The notes below the pieces were generated by a model. It was not told the DNA's origin. It ran no database searches and saw only the letters and a list, made by a program, of their open reading frames with translations. From Coix lacryma-jobi var. lacryma-jobi (lineage: Eukaryota; Streptophyta; Magnoliopsida; Poales; Poaceae), in assembly GCA_009763385.1 (NCBI GenBank), contig CM019823.1, positions 94,623,104 to 94,687,103 of the forward strand: a stretch of 64,000 nt of DNA, written 5' to 3'. Of this stretch, positions 52,801 through 63,663 are shown piece after piece. The position numbers were made by a program, and so were the translations under genes. Each line of letters starts with the position of its first letter. The first letter of the stretch is position 1.

Positions 52801-55800
52801 CTCGTATTTGAATTTTTCACAACGGACGCAATCTATCATCTCCGTTTGACCCAAAACTCATGTTTGGTGGGTTTTGGGCACTTTCATTTCCGACAGATTG
52901 GTGCCGCAAAACTCGTGCGGGAGGGCCGTTTTTCCCACTGATGCATCGACAAACTCGCATTTGAATTTTTCGCAATGGACACACTCAATCATCTCCGTTT
53001 GACCCAAAACTCATGTTTGGTGGGTTTTGGCACATTCATCTCCGATGGAACGGTGCCACAAAACTCGTGCACGAGGGCCGTTTTCCCCACTGATACACCG
53101 AAAAACTCGCATTTGATTTTTTCGCAACGGAGGCACCCAATCATCTCCGTTTGACCCAAAACTCAAGTTTGGTGGGGTTTTGGTACTTTCATCTCCGATG
53201 GAACGGTACCGCAAAACTCACGCGAGATTGCCGTTTTTCCCTATAAGGCACCGAAAAATTCGCGGTTGAATTTTTCACAACAGACCCAACCGACCATCTC
53301 TGTTTGACCCAAAACTCATGTTTTGTGGGTTTTTGGAACTTTCATTTCCGATGGAACGGTGCCGCGAAACTCGTGCGGGAGGGCCGTTTTTCCCACTAAT
53401 GCACTGAAAAACTAGCATTTGAACTTTTCGTAACAGACACCCAATCATCTTCGTTTGACCCAAAACTCATGTTTTGTGGGTTTTTGGCACTTTCATTTCC
53501 GACAGAATGGTGACGCAAAACTCATGCCGGAGGGCCATTTTCCATTGATGCACCGAAAAACGTGTGGTTGAATTTTTTGCAATAGACCCAACCAATCATC
53601 TCCGTTTGACCCAAAAGTCATGTTTGGTGGGTTTTTGGCACTTTCATTTCTGACGGAATGGTGCTGCAAAACTCGTGCGGGAGGGCCATTTTTGCCACTG
53701 ATGCACTGGAAAACTCGCATTTGAATTTTTCACAACGGACGCACCCAATCATCTCCATTTGACCCAAAACTCATGTTTGGTGGCTTCTTGGCACTTTCAT
53801 TTTCGACGGAACGGTGCTACAAAACTCGTGCGGGAGGGCCGTTTTTCCCATTGATGCACCGAAAAACTAGTATTTTAATTTTTCGCAACGAACCCAACCA
53901 ACCATTTCCGTTTGACCAAAACTCATGTTTGGTGGGGTTTTGGCACTTTCATTTCTGACGGAACAGTGCCGCTAAACTCACCGGGATTGGCTTTCTCCTG
54001 ATGCAACGAAAGATTAACATTTGATTTTTTTCGCAACGCATGCACCCAATCATCTTAGTTTGACCCAAAACTAATGTTTGGTGGGTTTTTGGCACTTTCA
54101 TTTCCGACGGAACGGTGTCGCAAAACTTATGCGGGAGGACCGTTTTTCCCACTGATGCACCGAAAAACTGACATTTGAATTTTTCGCAATGGACGCACCC
54201 AATCTTCTCCGTTTGACCCAAAACTCATGTTTGGTGGGTTTTTGACACTTTCATTTCAAACGGAACGGTGCCGCAATATTGTCGTTTTTTTCCACTGATG
54301 CAACGAAAGACTCATAGTTGAATTTTTCGCAACGTACGCGCCCAATCATCTTAGTTTCTCCCAAAACTCATGTTTGGTGGGTTTTGGGCACTTTCAATTC
54401 CGACGGAACGGTGCCGCAAAACTCGTGCGGGGAGGGCTGTTTTTCCCACTGATGCACTGAAAAACTTGCATTTGAATTTTTCGCAACGGACACACCCAAT
54501 CTTCTCCGTTTGACCCAAAACTCATGTTTGGTGGGTTTTGACACATTCATCTCCGGTGGAACGGTGCCGCAAAACTCGTGCAGGAGGGCCGTTTTCCCCA
54601 CTGATGCACCGAAAAACTCGCATTTGATTTTTTCGCAACGGAGGCACCCAATCATCTCCGTTTGACCCAAAACTCAAGTTTGGTGGGGTTTTGGCACTTT
54701 CATCTCCGATGGAGCGGTACCGCAAAACTCACGCGGGATTGCCGTTTTTCCCTATAAGGCATCGAAAAACTCGCGGTTGAATTTTTCACAACAGACCCAA
54801 CCGACCATCTCTGTTTGACCCAAAACTCATGTTTTGTGGGTTTTTGGAACTTTCATTTCCGACGGAACGATGCCGCCAAACTCGTGCGGGAGGGCCGTTT
54901 TTCCCACTAATGCACTGAAAAACTAGCATTTGAACTTTTCGTAACAGACACCCAATCATCTTCGTTTGACCCACAACTCATGTTTTGTGGGTTTTTGGCA
55001 CTTTCATTTCCGACGGAATGGTGCCGCAAAACTCATGCCGGAGGGCCATTTTCCATTGATGCACCGAAAAACGTGTGGTTGAATTTTTTGCAATAGACCC
55101 AACCAATCATCTCCGTTTGACCCAAAGGTCATGTTTGGTGGGTTTTTGACACTTCCATTTCCGACGGAACGGTGCCGCAAATCTCGTGCGCGAGGGCCGT
55201 TTTCCCACTGATGCACCGAAAAACTCGCATCTGAATTATCGTAACGGAGGCACCCAATCATCTCCGTTTGACCAAACTCAAGTTTGGTGGGGTTTTGACA
55301 CTTTCATTTTCGACGAAACGGTACCGCAAAACTCGCGCTGGATTGCCGTTTTTCCCACTAAGGCACCGAAAAACTTGCTGTTGAATTTTTCACAATAGAC
55401 CCAACCAATCATCTCTGTTTGACCCAAAACTCATGTTTTGTGGGTTTTTGGAACTTTCATTTCCGACGTAACGGTGCTGTAAAACTCGCGCGAGATTGCT
55501 ATTTTTTCGACTGATGCTTCGAAAAACTCGTATTTGAATTTTTCACAACGGATGCAATCAATCATCTCCATTTGACCCAAAACTCATGTTTGGTGGATTT
55601 TGGGCAGTTTCATTTCCGACGGAACGGTGCCACAAAACTCGTGCGGGAGGGCCGTTTTTCCCACTGATGCATCGAAAAACTCGCATTTGAATTTTTTGCA
55701 ATGGACACACCCAATCATCTCTATTTGACCCAAAACTCATGTTTTGTGGGTTTTTGGAACTTTCATTTCCGACGTAACGGTGCCGTAAAACTCGCGCGGG

Positions 55801-57485
55801 ATTGCTATTTTTCCGACTGATGCATCGAAAAACTCCTATTTGATTTTTTCACAACGGACGCAATCAATCATCTCCGTTCGACCCAAAACTCATGTTTGGT
55901 GGCTTTTGGGCACTTTCATTTCCGACGGAACGGTGCCACAAAGCTCGTGTGGGAGGGCCGTTTTTCCCACTGATGCATCGAAAAACTCGCATTTGAATTT
56001 TTCGCAATGGACACACCCAATCATCTCCGTTTGACCCAAAACTCATGTTTGGTGGGTTTTGACACTTTCATTTCCGACGGAACGGTGCCGCAATATTGCC
56101 GTTTTTTCCACTGATGCAACGAAAGACTCATAGTTGAATTTTTCGCAACGTACGTGCCCAATCATCTTAGTTTCACTCAAAACTCATGTTTGGTGGGTTT
56201 TTGGCACTTTCATTTCCGACGGAACGGTGCCGCTAAACTCGTTCGGGAGGGCCGTTTTTCCCACTGATGCACTGAAAAACTCGCATTTGAATTTTTCACA
56301 ATGGACGCACCCAATCATCTCCGTTTGACCCAAAAATCATGTTTGGTGGGTTGTGGCACTTCATCTCTGATGGAACAGTGCTGCAAAACTCGTGCGAGAC
56401 GGCCGTTTTTCCCACTGATGCACCGAAAAATTTGCATTTGAATTTTTTCCAATGGACGCACCCAATCATCTCCGTTTGACCCGAAACACAAGTTTGGTGG
56501 GGTTTTGGCACTTTCATTTCTGATAGAACGGTGCTGCAAAACTCGCGCGAGATTGCCGTTTTTCGCACTCAGGCACCAAAAAACGTGCGGTTGAATTTTT
56601 CGCAATAGACACAACCAATCATCTCCGTTTGACCCAAAAATCATGTTTGGTGGGTTTTTGGCACTTTTATTTCCGACGGAATGGTGCCGCAAAACTCGTG
56701 TGGGAGAGCCATTTTCCCCACTGATGCACCGAAAAACTCGCATTTGAATTTTTCGCAACGAACACACCCAATCATCTCCGTTTGACCCAAAACTCATGTT
56801 TGGTGGGTTTTGGCACATTCATCTCCGATGGAACGGTGCCGCAAAACTTGTGCGGGAGGGCTATTTTCCCACTGATGCACCGAAAAACTCGCATTTGAAT
56901 TTTTCGCAACGGAGGCACCCAATCATCTCCGTTTGACAGAAAACTCAAGTTTTGTGGTGTTTTGTCACTTTCATTTTCGACGGAACGGTACCGCAAAACT
57001 CACGCGGGATTGCCGTTTTTCCCACTAAGGCACCGAAAAACTCGCGATTGAATTTTTCACAACGGACCCAACCAACCATCTCTGTTTGACCCAAAACTCA
57101 TGTTTTGTGGGTTTTTGGAACTTTCATTTCCGACGGAACGGTGCCCGCAAAACTCGTGCGGGAGGGCCATTTTTCCCACTAATGCAGTGAAAAACTAGTA
57201 TTTGAACTTTTCGTAACAGACACACCCAATCATCTCCGTTTGACCCAAAACTCATGTTTTGTGGGTTTTTGGCACTTTCATTTCCGACGGAACGGTGCCG
57301 CAAAACTCGTGCGAGAGGGCCGTTTTCCCTACTGATGCACCGAAAAACTCGTATTTGAATTTTTCGCAACGGACACCCAATCATCTCTGTTTGACCCAAA
57401 ACTCATGTTTGGTGGGTTTTGGCACATTCATCTCCGATGGAATGGTGCCGCAAAACTCGTGCGCGAGGTCTATTTTTCCCACTGA
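49858..57485. repeat. ~153-bp satellite array, CentC/CentO-like, about 50 copies
   Basis: The 7.6-kb array has a period of about 152-154 bp. Each unit carries CAATCATCTCCGTTTGACCC, then AAAACTCATGTTTGGTGGG, CATTTCCGACGGAACGGTGC, GCAAAACTCGTGCGGGAGG and GAAAAACTCGCATTTGAA. The core CCAAACATGAGTTTTGG (on the reverse strand), the nearby GATTGGG and CGTTGYGAAAAA, and the AAAACTCGTGC block match what I remember of the maize CentC and rice CentO satellites, in the same order. The unit length also suits them. Copies differ by perhaps 10-20%. Larger blocks are duplicated within the array. The left edge is at 49858, and the right edge is cut inside a unit by the Athila-like element. Confidence 0.88.
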
Positions 57486-58695
57486 TGCGTTATTGACACT
57501 AATTAACTCTTATTATTAAAGATCAATAAAACATGGAAATAGATGAATATATAAACTCCACCTTAGTATAGGGATTAAAACTAATGAATTCCACAAGTTA
57601 TGGTGAATTATGAATCTGCAGGGATTAAACAGGGAAACAACCCTCAATAGCTTCCCCCAGAAGGAAACCGACGGGAGAAAACACATTCGTCAAGTCAGGA
57701 ATCTTCTAGAAGACTCCAGAGGACACCTAAAGACACCACGAGGCGGGGCACCCCGAGCCACCTCCAAGTGGGACCGATCGGTCTGGTGGGCCCATCGGTC
57801 GGTCTCCCCAGGGCGTCGCCGGCCTCTCCCTTCTGGAATCTTCTTCCACCGCCTTTGAGAATCAATCTCAACCCTATGTGAAGTCGGTTTGATCCAACGA
57901 TCGCGGTTGATCCCTCAGGGCTATATAAATAGGCCCCCAGGCCCCGGGCCAGACAGAAGGTCCCTCTTCAGAAGACTACGCTTCATTTAGAAACCCTAGA
58001 AGAGACTTCAGGAGTTAGCTCTCAAGTAGAAGATTAGATACCCCTCTAGTTAGGATTAGAACCTAGTCTTATACTACAACTAGAAGAGAGAGAGAGAGGA
58101 AGAGATCAAGAAGGAGCTCCGGCTTGTCGGATCAACTTCTTCATCTTGTACCTGTGGATTCAAGTTCTTCGTCAACTTGCTTCAACGATTGTTTCGGTAA
58201 TCAACGTCTATATTTAAGTTTGAGCTATTGTTCTTATTATTCTTAAGATTTATGACTCTCTTTTGAGTACTTTAATTCTATTCGCTCTAGAGTTAGAGTA
58301 GTTGGATAGTGTAAGCGTGGTGCTTAGACTTGATAGCTCATATTTACGTCCTATAACGCCGGTAGTAGTGGTTGTTCGCAAGGGTGACTCTTATAGCCTT
58401 GTTGATTCTTCTATAGTCCACTTACCCGTGTGTAGGCTCGGTAGGATTATACATTTGCATAAAAGAATCATACTCTGTTTGTGACCTTTTATAGCGACTT
58501 CCCCACTAAGAATAATATAAACATATCACTCTTAAGTTGGTTTTAGACAGCCTTAGTGATCCCCTCTATGCTTTTAGCTTCTCCGTCCTTGTTAGCTACG
58601 CAGGGGTTATACTCTTTAAGACTTAACACACTATGCGTTCCTTTGGGTTCGATTTAAAACTGGGTAACTCCGGTGAATGGTAATTTATACCAACA
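57486..58695 (+). repeat. 5' LTR of the Athila-like element
   Basis: The LTR runs from the break in the satellite (TGCGTTATTG) to CCAACA at 58690-58695, about 1210 bp. The U3 has GACCGATCGGTC and CATCGGTCGGTCTCC palindromic motifs (57772-57816) and the TATA box CTATATAAATAGG at 57921-57933. The start is placed where satellite similarity ends and cannot be confirmed without the other LTR. Confidence 0.75.
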
Positions 58696-58703
58696 AGCAT
58701 TTC

Positions 58704-58720
58704 TGGCGCCGTTGCCGGGG
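58704..58720 (+). promoter_or_regulatory. Primer binding site, tRNA-Asp
   Basis: TGGCGCCGTTGCCGGGG is the complement of the tRNA-Asp 3' end used by Athila and related Gypsy elements. It lies eight bases after the LTR end. Confidence 0.9.
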
Positions 58721-58823
58721 AACGGTAGATCATTTTAAGTCTAAAGTATAACCTTGTATTATACTTTATCTTTTATCTTTTATACTTTATCTTTTATATC
58801 TTTTACCTTTTATTCTATTCACA

Positions 58824-59483
58824 ATGGATTTCTCAGAGCTAATCAGTAGCTCCACAGATTCCATTCCACTGAACCAGTATACCTATCGCACTGTCATAGA
58901 CTTAGAGTTGCCCAAATCTGCTAAGCCTATCCTTTCAGACAACTACGAGCTATGCTCATGCTTAATAGAAATGGTTAAGAATCAAACTTTTTCTGGCTTA
59001 GAAGACGAAAATCCACACATTCATTTAAATGAGTTTGAACAAACCTGTGCGTGCCTACACATTGCAGGCATGTCTGACGAAACCCTTAGATGGAAACTTT
59101 TTCCATTCTCTTTAGAGGGAAAAGCCAAAACATGGTACCTTCAAACTGCTCCAAGTAAAAATGGGGATTGGAAAGAACTCTGCTCTAACTTTTGCGTAGA
59201 ATACTTCCCTGTCTCCAAAATTATTTGTCTTCGCTTAGATATTTTGTCCTTCATCCAAGAAGATGATGAGTCTCTAATTGTAGCCTGGGAAGGATTCGAT
59301 AATCTTGTCCGCTCTGGTCTAGCATTATCTATTCCAGACCCTGTGTTGCTTCAACACTTTTATAATGGTCTGAATAGAAAAACTTCTAATTACCTTAGCT
59401 TCAAATGGATCATTCCTACATACCCTAGCCTCCAAGGCAAGGGAAATGTTGCAAAACTTATCTCAAATTACTCCCACTCCTGA
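58824..59483 (+). CDS. Athila-like gag
   Basis: The ATG at 58824 starts MDFSELISSSTDSIPLNQYT and 219 codons are open. The retrotransposon gag core is seen: NYELCSCLIEMVKNQTFSGL, DENPHIHLNEFEQTCACLHI, RWKLFPFSLEGKAKTWYLQ, DWKELCSNFCVEYFP and LLQHFYNGLN. The protein then leaves the usual frame near 59440, where another frame (from 59446) takes over. That suggests a frameshift within gag. No zinc knuckle is found. Confidence 0.85.
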   Translation: MDFSELISSSTDSIPLNQYTYRTVIDLELPKSAKPILSDNYELCSCLIEMVKNQTFSGLEDENPHIHLNEFEQTCACLHIAGMSDETLRWKLFPFSLEGKAKTWYLQTAPSKNGDWKELCSNFCVEYFPVSKIICLRLDILSFIQEDDESLIVAWEGFDNLVRSGLALSIPDPVLLQHFYNGLNRKTSNYLSFKWIIPTYPSLQGKGNVAKLISNYSHS

Positions 59484-60453
59484 AGTTAAACCACAAGAAT
59501 CACTAGAAGTAAATCCAGAAGCTGAGCCTATATCCATTCTTAATCATGAACAAACCTCAGCCTTAATTCCTAGTAAGAGGGAAACCTCAATCTTAGGAGA
59601 CACCTTTGATTTCGAGGATGAATATTTTACCGAATTTGGTAATACCTCGAAATATCACACAATTAGGAAACCTCAAAATCAAAAATCATCACTTGAAAAA
59701 CTTACTGACAAGGCTTTCCTAAAAGCGACTACGAAGAGGCTAGCCTCTATAATAAGTCATGAATGGTTAGAAGAATCAGAGCTTTCCACTGATATAATCC
59801 GCTTAAATTCACCTTCTACACACATTCAATGCCAAATCCATCAACAACCCTTCGAAGCTCTCTATAATCCTGTTGTGGGAACCAACATTATGTCTGAAAC
59901 CTTTGCTCAAGATTTATTAAAACAAATATCACTTACCCCAACAGCTAAATTATTAAAAAGCCCTTCAGGACATGTTATTCCTAGCCTAGGAATCATGTAT
60001 GTCCTGCCTGTCACTATAGATAACACTCCAATACACTTAAGCTTTTATATCTTTGATATTAAAGAGTTTAATCTTCTGATAGGCCAGCCACTTAAAAAAC
60101 TCATTCATGAAGGTCAAACAGGGATCTTAAACATCTGTCTTGGGAAAAATCTTAAAGGAACCATACCTATCACTCACACTCTAAATGCTGACAATGAGTC
60201 ATGTCCCGAGCCAGATCCTATGGAAGAAACTAAGGAAGCATCTCTTGAAATAATAAATGAACCTGAATATGAAGAAGATGCACAGTTTTTCACTAAGGAA
60301 GAGGACATCACACCAGATCCAGATCCTCTAGATTCCTTAGAAGAACCTCCTAAACCTCCCATAGAGTTAAAACCCTTACCTTCTGGGCTTCGATATGCTT
60401 TCTTGAATAATGATCGTGAGTTTCCTGTGATCATAAATGACAATCTTACTTAG
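59446..60453 (+). pseudogene. Athila-like gag end and protease region
   Basis: This 335-codon frame has an acidic low-complexity part, then HIQCQIHQQPFEALYNPVVG and TNIMSETFAQDLLKQISLTP, KSPSGHVIPSLGIMYVLPVT, IHLSFYIFDIKEFNLLIGQP. That is the fold of a retropepsin-like domain, but where a DTG/DSG active site is expected the text is NPVVGTN. It ends at TAG (60451-60453), and the same frame goes on into RT. Confidence 0.7.
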
Positions 60454-61489
60454 GAACAGACTTCTAGGTTAATCACGGTTTTAGAAAAGCATAAATCAGC
60501 TTTTGGTTATTCACTCCACGACCTAAAGGGAATCAACCCCGCTTTCTGCACCCATCGCATTCCTACTGATCCTAACATATCACCATCTAGAGAGCCACAA
60601 CACAGGCTTAACAATGCAATGAGAGAGGTAGTAAAGAAGGAGGTTTTGAAACGTTTGCACGCCAGGATCATTTATCCTGTGCCACACAGTGAGTGGGTGA
60701 GCCCTGTCCAAGTTGTGCCTGATAAGGGAGGCATGACTGTGGTAAAAAAATGAGAAGAACGAATTAATTCCACAAAGAACTGTTACTGGTTGGAGAATGT
60801 GTATTGATTACAGAAAATTAAACAAGGAAACTATGAAAGATCACTTCCCGCTATCTTTCATAGGCGAAATGTTAGAACGGTTAGTCAATCACTCTTTCTT
60901 TTGTTTTCTTGATGAATATTTTGGATATCACCAAATCCCAATCCACCCAGATGATCAAAGCAAAACCACTTTTACATGTCCATACGGAACTTATGCTTGT
61001 CGCCGAATGTCTTTTGGATTATGTAATGCACCTGCTTCTTTTCAAAGATGTATGATGTCTATATTTTCTGATATGATTGAAGAAATCATGGAAGTTTTCA
61101 TGGATGAATTTTCTGTTTATGGAAAAACTTTTGATGATTGTCTTGGAAATTTAGACAAGGTTTTGCAAAGATGTGAAGAAAAGCACTTAGTCCTTAATTG
61201 GGAGAAATGTCACTTTATGGTTAAAGAGGGCATAGTGCTAGGTCACTTAGTGTCTGAACATGGAATTGAGGTAGACAAAGCTAAAATTGAAGTAATTGAA
61301 CGTTTGCCTCCATCGATTAATGTCAAAGGAATTCGAAGTTTTCTTGGCCATGCTGGTTTTTACCGTAGGTTTATAAAAGATTTTTCTTACATTCCTAGAC
61401 CACTTACAAATCTTTTGGCCAAATTGCTAGACCACTTACAAATCTTTTGGCCAAAGATGTTCCTTTTGAATTTGATGATGCATGCTTAG
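60454..61489 (+). pseudogene. Athila-like reverse transcriptase
   Basis: After the TAG the frame reads SRLITVLEKHKSAFGYSLHD and SEWVSPVQVVPDKGGMTVV. An extra A in the run at 60744-60750 shifts the frame. From about 60770 it goes on with WRMCIDYRKLNKETMKDHFP, CFLDEYFGYHQIPIHPDDQ, TTFTCPYGTYACRRMSFGLC, PASFQRCMMSIFSD and IMEVFMDEFSVYGKTFDDCL. The catalytic box is FMDE instead of FMDD, which should abolish activity. A 32-bp tandem duplication (61395-61426 and 61427-61458) shifts the end. Confidence 0.92.
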
Positions 61490-61836
61490 AATCTTTTAAC
61501 ACTCTTAAGAAAGCTCTCGCTTCTGCACCTATCATTCAACCTCCTGTTTGGTCTCTACCTTTTGAGATCATGTGTGATGCAAGTGATTTTGCTGTGGGAG
61601 CTGTGCTAGGACAATATAAGGATAAAAAGCATCATGCAATCGCTTATGCCAGTAAAACTTTAACAGGACCTCACCTTAATTATGCTACTACTGAAAAAGA
61701 ACTTCTGGCTGTTGTTTTTGCTATAGACAAGTTTAGATCTTATTTAGTGGGATCAAAGGTGATTGTTTTTACTGATCGTGCTGCACTAAAGTACCTGCTC
61801 ACTAAGAAATATGCTAAGCCATGCTTGATAAGATGA
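61447..61836 (+). pseudogene. Athila-like RNase H
   Basis: The frame holds PFEFDDACLESFNTLKKALA, SLPFEIMCDASDFAVGAVLG, HHAIAYASKTLTGPHLNYAT and TEKELLAVVFAIDKFRSYLV, then VIVFTDRAALKYLLTKKYAK, all usual for Gypsy RNase H. It stops at TGA (61834-61836), where Trp is expected, and continues in frame into integrase. Confidence 0.92.
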
Positions 61837-61839
61837 GTT

Positions 61840-63283
61840 TTGTTACTCCAAGAATTTGACTTAGAAATAAAAGATAAGAAAGGAGTAGAAAACTCTGTAG
61901 CTGATCACTTGTCTAGAATGCATTTTGAAAATCCTCAGGAATTGCCTATAAATGACTCACTCATGGATGACATGCTTTTCCAAGTCTCTAGATCTGACCC
62001 CTGGTATGCAGATATTGTCAATTTTATAGTTGCAGGGTACGCACCACTAGGAGCAAATAAGAAGAAGCTGATCTATGCGAGTAGGATCCACATATGGGAT
62101 GATCCATATCTATTCAGAGTATGCTCTGATGGATTACTCAGAAGATGTGTGCCAGCTGAAGAAGGAATCAAGATCATTGAACGCTGTCACTCTTCACCAT
62201 ATGGAGGACAAAATGGGGCATTCCAAACACATGCAAAGATCTGGCAAAGTGGATTTTTCTGGCCTACCATGTACCAAGACACAAAAGACTTTGTCTGGAG
62301 GTGTGGACCATGTCAGAGGCACGACAGCATCAACACCAGAGATGCCATGCCACTCACCAACAACCTTCAGATTGAGCTCTTCGATGTCTGGGGAATTGAT
62401 TACATGGGACCATTCCCTAAATCAAGGTACCATGAGTACATCCTGGTTGCTGTCAATTACGTCTCAAAATGGGTCAAAGCGGTGCCATGCAAGTCTGCTA
62501 ATGCAAGAAACTCTCAGAGGATGTTCGAGCAGGTGATTTTCCAAGATTTGGAGTGCCAAGGATGGTAATTAGTGACGGGGGAACACACTTTATTGACAAA
62601 GGCTTTCATAAATATCTGATAAGTCATGGGATCTGTCACAATGTTGCCACTCCCTATCACCCTCATACAAGTCGCCAGGCAGAAACGTCGAACAAGCAAA
62701 TCAAGAATATTCTGCAGAAAATGGTCGACGAGATGGGAACACAATGGAAAGATAGACTACCCGAAGCACTGTGGGCTTATCGTACGGCCTACAAAACACC
62801 ACTGGGAATGTCTCCATATCAACTTGTCTACGGGAAGACTTGTCACTTACCAGTGGAACTAGAATTTAAAGCTCACTGGGCAATCAAAAGGTGGAACATG
62901 GACTTAGAAGCTGCAGGAGTCAGGAGGAAAATGCAACTCTCTGAACTAGATGAATGGCACGAAAAGGCATATCATACTGCAAGAATTTACAAAGAGAGAA
63001 CAAAGAGGTGGCATGACAAGAGAATCAAGAAGAAGAGCTTCACTCCGGGAGACAAGGTATTACTCTTTAATTCCAGGGTAAAGTTGTTCGGGCATGGAAA
63101 ACTACGAAGCAAATGGAAAGGACCTTTCACGGTGGTAGCCACTTCATCACATGGAGCTATTACACTTCAAAATGATGAAGGGTACGCTATTTAAGGTAAA
63201 TGGGCAACGTCTTAAGATTTTTCTAGAACCTGAAAAGAGTCCCGAAGAGTTGGATGTCATCCAATTCTTTATTATCCCATAGA
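61840..63283 (+). pseudogene. Athila-like integrase
   Basis: The frame 61840-62568 contains QEFDLEIKDKKGVENSVADH, the zinc region (ERCHSSPYGGQNGAFQTHAK, CGPCQRHDSIN) and DVWGIDYMGPFPKSRYHEYI with the first Asp. After a one-base shift near 62550 it resumes as VISDGGTHFIDKGFHKYLIS with the second Asp. SRQAETSNKQIKNILQKMVD carries the catalytic Glu. It then has ALWAYRTAYKTPLGMSPYQL and the C-terminal RVKLFGHGKLRSKWKGPFTV. A shift at about 63190 leads to the true end near 63283. Confidence 0.92.
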
Positions 63284-63349
63284 TTTACACTATCGTCATT
63301 TTCTGGTAAAGTTCGCACATCGGGGATATATCTTCTGGGATAGGATCAA

Positions 63350-63663
63350 GTTTTAAGACACCACGAGCAACGGACCCACGAGGAGCCACAGGGTGGGACC
63401 GACCGGTCTCCTAGGAAGACCGACCGGTCTGCCCTGGAGTCCCCTCGCCATCTGCATTCTTTCGTTACGTGTCTAGACTCTCACTCGTATCCATTCTGGT
63501 ACCCTGATCCTCAGAATCAATAACTCCCATAACGATCCTCTCATGCCTATCATTCAGCCTCCTCTCCAAGCCACCTCAGCTATAAAACCAGCCCCGGCCT
63601 ACCTCTAGAATCATTGCAGCCTCCTTGTAGAATACCTGCAGCAGCAGAGCTCTCCTCCCACCA
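63350..63663 (+). promoter_or_regulatory. Internal LTR-U3-like promoter before the third ORF
   Basis: AAGACACCACGAG (63355-63367) repeats the LTR sequence at 57730-57742. GTGGGACCGACCGGTCTCC and GACCGACCGGTCTGCC (63393-63432) match the LTR motif GTGGGACCGATCGGTCTGG. CTCAGCTATAAAACCAGCCC (63576-63595) parallels the LTR TATA region. About 75 bp after that TATA box comes the ATG at 63664 in the context CCACCAATG. The block therefore looks like a diverged copy of U3 placed as a promoter. It is not the 3' LTR because an ORF follows. Confidence 0.55.

Noticed and set aside
49874..57399. Many 60-160 codon readings in the satellite region
   Set aside because: They are translations of the ~153-bp unit, repeat with it and end at unit-specific stops.
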